From the NCBI GenBank assembly GCA_030867875.1, contig JAOWCC010000019.1:83728861-83792860 (forward strand): a DNA stretch of 64,000 nucleotides. Direction: 5' to 3'. How positions within the stretch are numbered: position 1 is the first letter of the stretch; every line of letters begins with the position of its first letter. The stretch is from Actinernus sp. WN-2022. Its lineage: Eukaryota > Cnidaria > Anthozoa > Actiniaria > Actinernidae. The notes below the pieces were generated by a model. That model did not search any database. It was not told where the DNA came from and worked only from the letters and a program-made list of their open reading frames with translations. Position numbers and translations under genes: made by a program. Positions 33,498 to 42,640 of the stretch are shown piece after piece.

Positions 33498-34082
33498 ATG
33501 TCAGATAGAGGCGAAGAAGAAGATTCTATTCCACATGCTTCCCGAGATCAAACTGACAAGACAGTTTTGCAACTGAAATCATACTTCGATTCAAAGTTTT
33601 TGTCATTGAAGCGTGAACTATCACAGGACCAGATAAAGTCCTCTTCCTCACTAGCAAAGAAGCTTAAATCCGAAAGTAGTGTGAACTTCAAGTTCAACGG
33701 TAACAAAAAACAATTTGATTTTAACACGCAAACTTTGGACCAAATTTCTCATAGTTCGGATCTTGTAAACTCCTTGAAACACCTCGTCGACCTTGAGGAC
33801 CCAGACAACCAGGAGGTTACAGCACTGATTATCAAGCTAGACGAATCTCTTAAATTTACTACAAAGTCGGTAGATCGACGGAACAAGCTCATCAGAATCG
33901 CCGATAAGTCGGAAGCGGGTTGGGCTGTAGTCGACGAGTATCTGTCCGACGAAGTCGCCTCTGGCTCTGAAGACGAGAAGAAAATCCGTGCGGCGGAACA
34001 AAGGGCAATAAAAAAGAAAAGAAACTCCCGTAAACAGCAAGCGGGACAGAAGTTAAGTATTAGTGTGTCCGTTCGTCTTTGA
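33498..34082 (+). CDS. gag: DIRS-group gag-like protein, N-terminal part
   Basis: About 194 residues from the ATG at 33498, three bases after the A1 repeat: MSDRGEEEDS, then an acidic, helical region and a lysine-rich end (AIKKKRNSRKQQAG). This is the usual style of DIRS/Ngaro ORF1. The frame is continuous with the upstream PolB piece only by chance. The expected zinc knuckle is not here but in the same frame beyond the B1-A2 repeats, so the gene is either interrupted by that block or spliced across it. The protein would coat the RNA template. Confidence 0.75.
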   Translation: MSDRGEEEDSIPHASRDQTDKTVLQLKSYFDSKFLSLKRELSQDQIKSSSSLAKKLKSESSVNFKFNGNKKQFDFNTQTLDQISHSSDLVNSLKHLVDLEDPDNQEVTALIIKLDESLKFTTKSVDRRNKLIRIADKSEAGWAVVDEYLSDEVASGSEDEKKIRAAEQRAIKKKRNSRKQQAGQKLSISVSVRL

Positions 34083-34140
34083 TTGACATTTTTAGTGTTT
34101 TCGCGCTATTTTCTAAGGCCCGTTCTTTATATTCTTAACT

Positions 34141-34296
34141 ATGCTTTTTCAGTTTCGCATCCTAGCACTGCACATATCCTATCCTACCAATAATAATAAA
34201 GTATTATGGTTAACATACAGGTGTTCTGTGTTTTATACGGAGATAAAGGTTTAGAGCATAAATGAGTTATTGTTGGCACAGAGTATAGACAATAAA
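34141..34296 (+). repeat. DIRS-group repeat B1 (internal)
   Basis: Starts atgctttttcagtttcgcat; ends acaataaa. Identical by eye to B2 at 38466-38621. Abuts A2, so the B1-A2 joint reproduces the joint of a circular intermediate. Confidence 0.95.
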
Positions 34297-34470
34297 TGTA
34301 TTTATGCTCGGGACTGTTATTGCAGTGCAACTAGATTACGTAAGAGTACATTCCACACTTGTTTATACGCTTTTGTTATTCAAACAGATATAAGTCATGT
34401 CGCAATCAAGTTTTATACTCTTCGGACAGTCAGTGTAACGGATCAAACGACAGTTAATTTGTTCCTTAAT
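34297..34470 (+). repeat. DIRS-group repeat A2 (internal)
   Basis: Second copy of A1. With B1 it makes a 330-bp internal block lying between the two parts of the gag frame. Confidence 0.95.
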
Positions 34471-34478
34471 TTCCATAG

Positions 34479-34742
34479 ATTATAAGAAGACAAACGCCCC
34501 CTACTGGTTTTACTGCTGTCTCTTCTATTTCACCGGGAAATTTCAATAATTTTCGTCCGTCAACAACGAGAAAAGTTTTTGGTAAAAGCCAGAACGACGT
34601 CTGTTTCGCCTGTGGCAAGACAGGTCATTGGAGGAACAACTGCCCAAACTCCAGTGCTTACTTCTCACCAGGACCGTCCTACACGTACAGTAACTACAGG
34701 GATTATACAAACAAGACCAGCGGTACAAGTGGGCAGCACTAA
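34479..34742 (+). CDS. gag: DIRS-group gag, zinc-knuckle part
   Basis: Open after a TAG at 34476-34478. Contains a classic retroviral zinc knuckle CFACGKTGHWRNNC at 34602-34643 (C-x2-C-x4-H-x4-C), then a Ser/Tyr-rich tail ending GTSGQH. It is in the same frame as the gag N-terminal part, 330 bp of repeat away. No ATG precedes the knuckle, so expression needs splicing or readthrough. Possible splice sites are gttaagt just before the end of the upstream frame and the AGs at 34484-34488; using them would keep the frame. It overlaps the RT frame by about 160 nt. Confidence 0.7.
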   Translation: MIRRQTPPTGFTAVSSISPGNFNNFRPSTTRKVFGKSQNDVCFACGKTGHWRNNCPNSSAYFSPGPSYTYSNYRDYTNKTSGTSGQH

Positions 34743-36456
34743 ATTCATCGCCCAGAATAAAGTAGTAAGAGAAATCATTGAAGGTAACCAGTATTTTCAG
34801 TATGTTAATGGGAGAGATTTCGAATTTGAGGGCATTTTGGATACTAATCCTACAGGCCTTACTGCCTTAACAGTCAAAGGCAGGCTCAGAAAACATATCA
34901 AGTTTTGGAAGGATACGCTTACAGCTAGTAACTTCATTATCAATACTATTGATAAAGGTTATGTTATTCCGTTCATTAACACGCCACAACCTGCTAGATT
35001 TAAGAACAATAATTCGGCAAACAAGCATTCTGAATTTGTAACTGAATCTATAATAGAACTTGTTCAATCAGGCTGTGTTATAGAAGTCGTAATCCCTCCG
35101 ATCGTGATAAACCCATTATCTGTATCGGTACAAACGTCGGGCAAGAAAAGGTTGATCCTCGATCTAAGACATGTTAACTTCCACATATGGAAGCAAAAGA
35201 TCAAGTTTGAAGATATCAGAGTAGCCAATAATTATCTTCCGTATGATAATTTCATGTTTAAATTTGATCTTAAGTCCGGCTACCATCATATCGATATAAT
35301 GGTAGAACATCAATCTTTTCTTGGATTTTCTTGGTGTTTCAATGGAGTATGTAAATTCTTTGTTTTTACGGTTCTTCCATTTGGTCTTTCGTCTGCTCCA
35401 TTTATTTTCACGAAAGTGGTCCGTGAATTAGTTAAATATTGGAGAAAGCATTTTGTCAGAATTACAGTGTATCTAGATGATGGTCTCGGTTCAGCTAGAG
35501 ATTGGGCAAGTTGCGAGAGGTCGTCTAATTTTGTAGAGAAGGTTCTGAAGTTGTCGGGTTTTCTGCCTAATGATAAGAAGTCAGTCTGGCAGCCTACAAC
35601 CAAATTAGAGTGGTTGGGATACATGATAGATTTGTCTACTCACGTTATTGCTATTCCCACAGATAGAATTCACAGTACTCAGCAGATTATTGATAATATT
35701 ATTTTGCATTCTTTCAGTACAGCCAGAAAAGTGGCACAATTCGTAGGAAAAGTTATTTCCATGGGTTTTGTACTTGGTAATATTACTCGTATTATGACCA
35801 GATATTCTCATTTCGATATTTTGAGAAGATTTTCGTGGGATACGAGGATTGAATTATCGAGCTCTACTCTAATAGAGTTAACTTTCTGGAAAAACAATCT
35901 ATTGTTGTTGAACAGTAAACGCATGCTTAAGCAGCAATTTGTTTATTCTAGAATATGTTATTCTGACGCGAGCTCTACCGGTTGTGCAAGCTACATCTTA
36001 GAATTTCATAACGCAATTGCTCATAAGATGTGGAGCGACATGGAAGCTCAACGTAGCTCTTCTTACAGAGAACTTTATGCCATCTCCCTCGGTATGGAGT
36101 CCTTCATTAACATGTTGAAAGGTCAAACGATTATATGGTATACCGACAATCAAAGCGTTTCGAGAATAGTCGAAGTAGGTAGCATGAAGGAAGACTTACA
36201 ATGCATCGCTCTTCGTATTTTCAAGATATGTGTACAACATAATATCCGACTCCAGGTGGAATGGATCCCTAGATCACTTAATGAAAGAGCAGATTTTTTG
36301 AGCAAAATCGTAGACTACGACGATTGGCGAGTTAGATCGAGATACTTCTGTGTGATTGAGGACAGGTGGGGTCCACATTCTGTCGATAGATTCGCTAATC
36401 ATGAAAATACACAATTACCTCGTTTTAACAGCAGGTTTTGGTGCCCGGGCACTTAA
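34579..36456 (+). CDS. pol: DIRS-group reverse transcriptase-RNase H
   Basis: 625 residues open, without an ATG at the start and in the +1 frame relative to gag, so likely made by frameshift or splicing. RT motifs: KKRLILDLRHVN, FKFDLKSGYHHIDI, LPFGLSSAPFIFTK, catalytic VYLDDGLG at about 35470-35487. RNase H follows: YSDASSTGCASY, SSYRELYA, YTDNQSV, LNERADFLSK. It makes the DNA copy of the element and removes the RNA strand. A TAA at 36454 stops the frame inside the conserved C-terminal region; family-like sequence continues in frame after it. Confidence 0.93.
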   Translation: MVKARTTSVSPVARQVIGGTTAQTPVLTSHQDRPTRTVTTGIIQTRPAVQVGSTKFIAQNKVVREIIEGNQYFQYVNGRDFEFEGILDTNPTGLTALTVKGRLRKHIKFWKDTLTASNFIINTIDKGYVIPFINTPQPARFKNNNSANKHSEFVTESIIELVQSGCVIEVVIPPIVINPLSVSVQTSGKKRLILDLRHVNFHIWKQKIKFEDIRVANNYLPYDNFMFKFDLKSGYHHIDIMVEHQSFLGFSWCFNGVCKFFVFTVLPFGLSSAPFIFTKVVRELVKYWRKHFVRITVYLDDGLGSARDWASCERSSNFVEKVLKLSGFLPNDKKSVWQPTTKLEWLGYMIDLSTHVIAIPTDRIHSTQQIIDNIILHSFSTARKVAQFVGKVISMGFVLGNITRIMTRYSHFDILRRFSWDTRIELSSSTLIELTFWKNNLLLLNSKRMLKQQFVYSRICYSDASSTGCASYILEFHNAIAHKMWSDMEAQRSSSYRELYAISLGMESFINMLKGQTIIWYTDNQSVSRIVEVGSMKEDLQCIALRIFKICVQHNIRLQVEWIPRSLNERADFLSKIVDYDDWRVRSRYFCVIEDRWGPHSVDRFANHENTQLPRFNSRFWCPGT

Positions 36457-36774
36457 GTAGTAGACTCGTTTTCGGTTTCTTGGGCGAATGAAAATAATTC
36501 GGTAGTCCCGCCTATTTTCCTCATCCCTAGAGTTATTAATTACATCGTTGCCACAGGGTGTAGAGGTACCCTTATGGTACCAAAATGGCCTTCTGCCGTA
36601 TTCTGGCCTATGGTGTACACAGATAGAGGGTTATCGTGCATATTTACTGATATATGTGAAATCCCGTGTGGTACAGAGGTGTTTGAATTTGGCCATAACA
36701 AGAAATCTTTGTTTGGTTCACCTGAATTTCGCTCCGGTGTCCTTTTCCTAAGGTTTCATAGCAGAACTGATTGA
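36457..36774 (+). pseudogene. RT-RNaseH C-terminal continuation after a nonsense codon
   Basis: In the same frame as the RT ORF, after the TAA, the translation runs SVSWANENNSVVPPIFLIPR, then GTLMVPKWPSAVFWP, ending FHSRTD and a stop at 36774. These are the conserved C-terminal phrases of DIRS-type pol proteins, so the TAA is a disabling mutation rather than the natural end. Confidence 0.85.
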
Positions 36775-37448
36775 CGAACATCGGAGGACAATTATCTTGC
36801 ATAAAGTTGCATGATCATGGTTTGCGGTATTTAGTTGGATGTTTCAGATCAAGCGCCCACCTGGACGTTATCTACGTTATATTGATACGCAATAACTAGG
36901 GTCCACTTGGAACCTGACTGAAATATGTAAATATTACTACTTTGGTTACTTATACATGTACGACTTAGCGAGATCATTTGATATTTTGAACCTGAGCTAC
37001 CTGGCATGTTAAACACTTGGTGTTAGTTGACACAAGTCATATCGGATTCACCTGGATCCTAGTTTGTTGAGTAAGTCGAAGAAACTACTTAGTTTCCGTA
37101 ATTAATTAATTATATTATTTGTATGCATTTACTGGGACCACCTGGTCATTATTGTTTTATCTGTAAAGTCCCACTTGGGTTGTAATCAAGATTGAAGTTC
37201 AATAACAACAACAAAAACAAACACAACAACAACAAAAATCCCACTTGGGTTCTCAGATTTACATCTGTTATCTAGGTTGCTATTGGCGACACCTGTTTGG
37301 GCCGCCTTTTGTTCGAAACGAAAGATAGAGTACATCGACAACCGATATAACCTCTATACAATTACATTGTTTTCGTTTATATATCCCTTTAGGTATGGTT
37401 AAAGGTATATTTATGATTAATATATTCTTATTATTATATTTTGATCAG
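36775..37448 (+). other. Non-coding stretch between pol and recombinase
   Basis: No frame. Contains an (aac)n-like run at about 37199-37238, the phrase tcccacttgggtt twice (about 37171 and 37238) and several other ccacctgg/ccacttgg variants. The end has a pyrimidine-poor but acceptor-like ttttgatcag immediately before the recombinase frame opens, so this may be an intron. Confidence 0.45.
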
Positions 37449-38440
37449 ATATTACTTCAGCTGTATACCAGGAAGGAAACGGTCAGACGGATCAGAAGTT
37501 GTGGTTCCTTGCCTTAAATTCTAGAGCAGATAATACTGTTTTGTCTTACTGTAGAAACTTTTGTAAATTCAAATATTGGTGTAAACTCAGCAATATGAGA
37601 AATTCTTTCCTTCCCGCTACACCTACTACAGTTGCTATGTATCTTAAATCAATGTTTGAAGAAAATAAGGCTAAGGCAACCATACACAACATGTATTATG
37701 CAATAAATTGGATACATAAGTTGGCAGGATTCGAGGATAGAAATCCTTGTAATAAGTTTCTTGTAAAATCAGTTGTAGAGGCTTCAAACCGTATTAATTG
37801 AAAAGCTGTTAAGAAAGCTGAACCAATAACCCCTGAGGTTCTAAGGATACTTTGTAAGCGTTATGGGGATAGTAGTAACTTAGTTGACATTAGATTCATA
37901 TGTATGTGTTTACTTTCTTACGCGGGGTTTTTCCGCATTTCTGAATTATTGAATATTAGGAGGAATAATATTGTAACCCAAGACGAGTATCACAAGATCC
38001 TCGTAGAAGTTAGCAAAACAGACAAATACAGAGAAGGCTCTTGGGTTTATATTGCCAAAACGGGCAATGATACATGCCCATATACCTTTCTCCTTAAATA
38101 CTTGAGTGCTGCAGAGATACCTAACAATTCACAAGGTTTCATATTTAGATCAGTAAGATATGACAAACAAGCCAAAAGAAACGTTCTTTCTACAAAAGTT
38201 CTTAGCGCCAACAGATCTAGAGAGATACTTAAAGCAAATCTGGTATCTGTCGGAGTAAATTCTTCTGGTTTTAGTAACCACAGTTTTAGGTCTGGAGGGG
38301 CTACCGCAGCAGCGAATCTAAATATACCAGACAGATTATTTAAAATCCACGGTAGGTGGAAATCTGAGTCTGCCAAGGACGGCTACGTGTGTGACAAAAT
38401 CGAGGCACGGCTAATAGTGCCTAAGAATATTGGACTGTAA
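37449..38440 (+). pseudogene. Tyrosine recombinase of the DIRS-group element
   Basis: Replaces the integrase of LTR elements; it inserts a circular DNA copy by site-specific recombination. The frame opens at about 37445 and runs to 38440 with one in-frame TGA at 37799-37801. The N-terminal SAM-like region holds SRADNTVLSYCRNFCKF. Catalytic residues: Arg in GFFRISELLNI, the HxxR box HSFRSGGATAAAN, HGRW, and a C-terminal Tyr in DGYVCDK. All core residues are present, so only the nonsense codon visibly disables it. No ATG is seen at the start; splicing from upstream is plausible. Confidence 0.9.
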
Positions 38441-38465
38441 AGTATTCTCAAAGTAATTGAAACTG

Positions 38466-38621
38466 ATGCTTTTTCAGTTTCGCATCCTAGCACTGCACAT
38501 ATCCTATCCTACCAATAATAATAAAGTATTATGGTTAACATACAGGTGTTCTGTGTTTTATACGGAGATAAAGGTTTAGAGCATAAATGAGTTATTGTTG
38601 GCACAGAGTATAGACAATAAA
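38466..38621 (+). repeat. DIRS-group repeat B2 (right end)
   Basis: Right terminal repeat, identical by eye to B1. Its last three bases aaa are the presumed crossover core; the polymerase gene resumes at 38622. Confidence 0.95.
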
Positions 38622-39842
38622 GAACGCTACGTCCTACACTATAGAAATCTACGGCTATATCTATCTCTTGGTATGAAATTGAAGAAGGTGCACCGAGCAC
38701 TCAGATTCGACCAAAGTCCTTGGATGGAGCCATATATACGTATGAATACAGACCTTCGTAAACTGGCTATGAGCAATTTCGAGAAAGACCTCTACAAACT
38801 GATGAACAACTCAGTGTTTGGTAAGACAATGGAGAATCTGCGTAAGCGCGTGGACGTTAAGCTGGTGCGTGCAAGAGAGGAGGACAAGCTTCGGCGGCTG
38901 ATATCGAGTCCAACATTTGCTAGATCGAATATCTTTGACGATGGCCTTGTAGCCCTACACATGCATAAAAGCAGGCTCGTACTTAACCGCCCAGTTTACG
39001 TTGGTATGAGCATCCTAGACCTATCCAAACACCTGATGTACGATTTCTATTACAACCAACTTCAGCCTCAATATGGTAATCGATGTGAACTTCTCTACAC
39101 AGACACAGATTCGCTATTGCTTGAGATCCAAACAGAAGACGTCTACGACGACATAGCCAAAAATGCAGACCAATACGATACAAGTGATTACCCAAAAAAC
39201 CATCCACTATATGACACTACCAATAAAAAGGTTCTTGGAAAGATGAAGGATGAGTGTGCAGGCGTTGCCATCGTAGAGTACGTTGGACTTCGACCTAAGA
39301 TGTATTCGATCGTATGTGCAGACACCAAGGAGATTCGTAAGGCTAAAGGAGTACGGAAATATGTTGTGAAGAAGCATATGCGACACGAGCAGTATAAGGA
39401 GTCTCTTTTCGATAGGAAGACCTTCAGACATGGGATGAATATGCTGCGAAGCATTGGGCACCAGATCTATGGTCTGCGAGTTAATAAAATCTCACTTTCG
39501 CCCATGGACACAAAACGTTGGATTTCCGAAAATGGAATCGATACCCTAGCCCATGGGCATAAAGATATCTGTTTGCCTCAAACGAACAGAATCCCCTTTG
39601 GAGGTAGTTCAGTATTTGGTGGTACCACTTGTAGTTCTTCACGCACAAATCCGCGCTTTGGTGGTTGCGGAGCAACATTTGAAACCTGTGGAGCAACGTT
39701 TGAAACCCCTTGGACGGAGGTCAAATATTACAGAACTGGTTGGTTAGGAGATATAGCACTACGTGAAATGATATATGTCTGTAAACTCCATACAGGATCG
39801 GTCGCTCGCTTAGTTCCCCCTTCCAATTCTCCAGACGCATAG
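38622..39842 (+). pseudogene. polB: PolB C-terminal part (motifs B and C), separated by DIRS
   Basis: 406 codons continue the polymerase. Motif B is KLMNNSVFGKTMEN (about 38796-38837); motif C is YTDTDS (39096-39113) with the two catalytic aspartates. YVGLRPKMYSI and a Lys-rich KGVRKYVVKKHM follow, as in thumb regions. The last 60-70 residues (short GGCGATFET-type repeats and beyond) do not look like polymerase and overlap the integrase gene on the other strand, so the natural end may be earlier. No start codon of its own is evident at the junction; ATGs further in would miss conserved sequence. Confidence 0.93.
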
Positions 39843-40636
39843 AGATATCGAACTAAAACGTCAAATGGTAGTCGCTTTTCATCCAATCCAACAGTTCGAG
39901 AATATGTAGGAGTCTTTATGTTTACTTGTTGTGCCTCTACAGAATTTGATGGGTTCTTTCCTGTTAGCCGAGTAACTTCGTTGTTCATGGCCTTGATAAC
40001 CTCAGGAAGCCTCAATACCCATTCTCTACTGCGCGCATCTGATCCTTCCGAAGTAAGTACCATCTCTTGTGCATATTGATATCCGAACAATCTTTCAGCT
40101 ATAGTTCTATTCGCTCGTTCGACAAAGCTTTGTGATCTGTGATTGCCTGCCTCACCTCTTTGAACTTTCGTACCACGTAGTTCTAAGGTTTCAGACATAC
40201 GTCCCATGAATTCTCTCCCAGGATCGACTTGCAATGTTTTTGGCCATTCTAGTGGACTACGTTTGTAGATTCGCTCAAATGCCGCAGCCACTTCTCCACT
40301 ATCTTTCGATGCCAAGGGCTCAGCCTCTTTATATCTAGAAGCTACATCGATTACGACTAAAGCATACTTATATAGTTTCCTTCCACGTCCAGGTCGATCG
40401 TGTGGTAGGAATATCAAGTCGGCTTGGTGAACCTCATTTGGTTTCGATACAGTCCAATGTGGTCGTGGTATGTAGCGTGGTGGCGATAGATATATTTGCC
40501 ATATGGCTTGCTTTTCCAACCAACTCTTAGCTACGTCTTCTGATACCTTTGCCGCCACTGAGAGTTTGCTAATTGCTGCGCGGCCTTTCCAATAGCCCAT
40601 AGGGCCGTAGAAGGTATTCGCAAGTTTAGCATCCAT
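39728..40636 (-). CDS. int: Retrovirus-type integrase (DDE)
   Basis: 302 residues. The catalytic triad is D73 (HQADLIFL), D138 (LQVDPGREF) and E173 (NHRSQSFVERANRTI), giving D-x64-D-x34-E, the D,D-35-E spacing of retroviral and Polinton integrases. GRGRKLYKYALVVIDVASR precedes the second Asp, as usual. It joins the element ends to host DNA and would explain the 5-bp target duplication. No HHCC zinc finger is seen at the N-terminus. The C-terminus overlaps the 3' end of PolB tail to tail by about 115 bp, so the last 35-40 residues are uncertain. The frame is intact. Confidence 0.93.
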   Translation of the reverse strand: MDAKLANTFYGPMGYWKGRAAISKLSVAAKVSEDVAKSWLEKQAIWQIYLSPPRYIPRPHWTVSKPNEVHQADLIFLPHDRPGRGRKLYKYALVVIDVASRYKEAEPLASKDSGEVAAAFERIYKRSPLEWPKTLQVDPGREFMGRMSETLELRGTKVQRGEAGNHRSQSFVERANRTIAERLFGYQYAQEMVLTSEGSDARSREWVLRLPEVIKAMNNEVTRLTGKNPSNSVEAQQVNIKTPTYSRTVGLDEKRLPFDVLVRYLYASGELEGGTKRATDPVWSLQTYIISRSAISPNQPVL

Positions 40637-40639
40637 TTT

Positions 40640-41132
40640 CTATAAATATATTGGTATAAGGTCTAAGTACCCACCCTTTATATGGAGTAGACTTTCGATT
40701 TGGCGGGGCTCTAGGTTCCATTCTAACGTCAGCGTTCTCACATCTTCATCAATTGGAAAGTCTTCGACGTGTTCGTGTCCTATTACTAAACCTATTTCGG
40801 ATTCGCTACATATCGTATTCAAAAGCTCAGTTGAGCAAACCACTGCGCTGTGAAGGTTTAAGATTGCGTCCCCCATAGTAGTTTTCATTTTTAGATTTAC
40901 TAAGTCTACCGACTCCACCTCAGTTAGATTATTGTCTTTTAGTGATATAAGATCCACCGACTCTACCTCGCCTTCGAAACCCAGCTCGGTTAGGAGCGAA
41001 TTGGTACAATATGAAATAGGAGAGTCGAGAGCTAGTAAAGCAAGTGGTGACGAAGTTTCCCCATTTTGCCTTCACATTAAATATTATGATGTGCTTTTCA
41101 TGCTCCCCGAGGGGGCGTATCCGCCGTTTCAT
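40640..41132 (-). pseudogene. Hypothetical acidic protein, probable frameshift
   Basis: Three bases from the integrase start. The open frame 40957-40640 gives 105 residues with an internal repeat (EVESVDLISLKDNNLTEVES, then VDLVNLK). Its codons continue upstream without an ATG, while a second frame at 41132 starts MKRRIRPLGEHEKHI and would join it through a one-base shift at the aaaa near 41065. I read this as one gene of about 160 residues broken by an indel. Basic start, acidic end; no family recognised. Confidence 0.5.
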
Positions 41133-41171
41133 TTTAAGTTGCCCCTACTATGAACGTATGCATACGTTTAT

Positions 41172-41516
41172 TCAAATCGATTTTTTTTGTTCCTTTATTA
41201 TAGCCATCGACTGGCAACGTATGTGGTCTATCCCTACTTGGTTCGTATTGTATAAGAAGGAAGCTCGATCCAAATCGGCTAGTTCTTCGCTAGAGTAGCG
41301 CTTCAGACGTATTTGCGATTGTATCCAGTCGGACAATTTTTGTCGAGTCTTCTGGTAAGTAGACAAATCAGCTTGATATTTCTCGAAGGCTTTGTCGTGT
41401 CTTTCAGCCTCTACGGCCAACAAGTCTGGATCTGTACCATCAATCGCTTTTTGGGCGTAGTGCGCGGCTACACCTGCGACGGAAAAAGCCACCGCGGTAC
41501 CAATCACCGCTCCCAT
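41172..41516 (-). CDS. Small membrane/coiled-coil protein
   Basis: 114 residues. A glycine/alanine-rich hydrophobic start (MGAVIGTAVAFSVAGVAAHY) could be a membrane anchor; residues 35-80 are charged and helical (ERHDKAFEKYQADLSTYQKT). Sits in a row of minus-strand genes with short spacers between integrase and ATPase. No family assigned; a virion or assembly role is inference from position. Confidence 0.65.
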   Translation of the reverse strand: MGAVIGTAVAFSVAGVAAHYAQKAIDGTDPDLLAVEAERHDKAFEKYQADLSTYQKTRQKLSDWIQSQIRLKRYSSEELADLDRASFLYNTNQVGIDHIRCQSMAIIKEQKKSI

Positions 41517-41536
41517 GGAGATTTGAAACGAATCAG

Positions 41537-41767
41537 TTACTCAACAGGCTTCCAATACCCCTTGTCCTCGAGGTATTTCTTTGCCGCAAGGCTTCCCGCT
41601 AATACGGCAGTCCACTTCGCGTAGTTTGTGACTGAAGCTGAAGGGTCGTTAAGCATGGACTCTTTGGTTATTTTTTTCGCTAAAAACCCAATGCCTGCCG
41701 CTAGTCCAGATAATACAACGGCGTCCTGTAATGTTTTCATCAACGTATTCTCTACCATCATACACAT
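41537..41767 (-). CDS. Small hydrophobic protein
   Basis: 76 residues with two hydrophobic patches (AVVLSGLAAGIGFLAKKI and TAVLAGSLAAKKYL) and the sequence KESMLNDPSASVTNYAKW between them. A second ATG (MKTLQDAV) nine codons in may be the true start. Starts 20 bp upstream of the preceding gene's reading direction, consistent with a shared transcript. Function unknown; probably membrane-associated. Confidence 0.65.
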   Translation of the reverse strand: MCMMVENTLMKTLQDAVVLSGLAAGIGFLAKKITKESMLNDPSASVTNYAKWTAVLAGSLAAKKYLEDKGYWKPVE

Positions 41768-41797
41768 CCATTCACTATATTATGACTTCAAATGGAC

Positions 41798-42145
41798 TTA
41801 CTCCATTGTAGACCTTACGCGTGTTCGTTCCGAATGGGTAGGCCGTGCGTCTTCAGTGTTTTTCGGTGATGCCACTCGAGACCTAGCATTGTATTGGTAG
41901 TATAGACCTACTAGCGTAGCGCCTACGCCAATAGCTGTGAGTGTAGTATTGGCAGATAAGTCGTCGAACCAGCCTTTGTCCTTCTCGCATTCGTTGATGT
42001 CGCATCTAGATACGCCACTTTGTTGAGCCTCCTCTTTCTCACGAAGAGCCTCTCTACCAAGGCGATTGGTTTCTGCCATTTTTCTCCCAGCCCCCTTAGG
42101 CGCGGGCTTCGGGTCCGTATTAGTAATTTGATCAACCTCAGCCAT
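41798..42145 (-). CDS. Small single-pass membrane protein
   Basis: 115 residues. Charged, Lys/Glu-rich N-terminal 50 residues; two cysteines (SRCDINEC); one hydrophobic segment TTLTAIGVGATLVGLYYQY near 67-85; basic, Ser/Thr-rich tail. Predicted type II or III topology is inference. Same strand and spacing as neighbours. Confidence 0.65.
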   Translation of the reverse strand: MAEVDQITNTDPKPAPKGAGRKMAETNRLGREALREKEEAQQSGVSRCDINECEKDKGWFDDLSANTTLTAIGVGATLVGLYYQYNARSRVASPKNTEDARPTHSERTRVRSTME

Positions 42146-42255
42146 AGCTTATTATAACTTCGTTGCGTTTAGCTTCAATACGTTAACATTACACTAATTA
42201 CGATAATATTACAGCTAATTGCGTTAAACATTACGCTAATTACGCTAAGATTACG

Positions 42256-42640
42256 CTAAAGATTCTTTAAATTTGAATATGCCTCGAGTGCTTCATCGAT
42301 TTGTGGGGTAGCCACTTCATATTCGCTCGGCAATACTTGCGCCTCGGCATCCTGTTCCGCGGCATCCTGTTCCGCCGACTTATAATGGTTAGCAATATGA
42401 CAAAAGGCACTAGCTAGTGCTACGAATGGGCCTGCTGTGTGGGACAATGATCCAGCCAGGGCAGATATCTTGTTTCGGATTAAGCGGTCTTCTCGTAAAT
42501 CTTTCAACAGTTCTTTTCGAGAATCTAGAGGTATCATATATGCGACTATACGAGTTGCTTGACTTAGTGCTCTATCTACTAAGCAGTTATTTATTTGCTT
42601 TGCTAAGACGGCTTGGTATCTACGATATAATAATAATAAT
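42256..42640 (-). pseudogene. Split gene X, C-terminal part
   Basis: From the ATG at 42537 there are 93 residues (RKELLKDLREDRLIRNKISA ... EYEVATPQIDEALEAYSNL), but the frame is open upstream to about 42640 (RRYQAVLAKQINNCLVDRAL). The LINE fragment ends there. Together with 43239-43538 on the other side of the LINE this looks like one gene of about 220 residues. A Gly/Ala-rich hydrophobic stretch and the repeated AEQDA are visible. No family recognised. Confidence 0.55.

Larger units (their letters stand above)
33321..38621 (+). mobile_element. DIRS-group (PAT/Ngaro-like) tyrosine-recombinase retrotransposon
   Basis: A 5,301-bp insertion with split direct repeats: A1 33321-33494, B1 34141-34296, A2 34297-34470, B2 38466-38621. 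A1 and A2 differ at one base in 174; B1 and B2 look identical over 156 bp. Coding regions are gag-like, zinc knuckle, RT-RNaseH and tyrosine recombinase. There is no target duplication; the bases aaa occur at the left junction (33318-33320), the B1-A2 junction (34294-34296) and the right end (38619-38621), as expected for recombinase crossover at a 3-bp core. The length is a multiple of three. RT and recombinase frames each carry an in-frame stop. Confidence 0.93.

Noticed and set aside
30600..34082. A single 1,160-residue polymerase-gag fusion protein
   Set aside because: The frame runs through the DIRS A1 repeat by chance; the gag ATG lies just after the repeat and homology changes abruptly at the insertion point.
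34543..34728. Minus-strand cysteine-containing small ORF
   Set aside because: Shadow of the gag/pol overlap on the plus strand.
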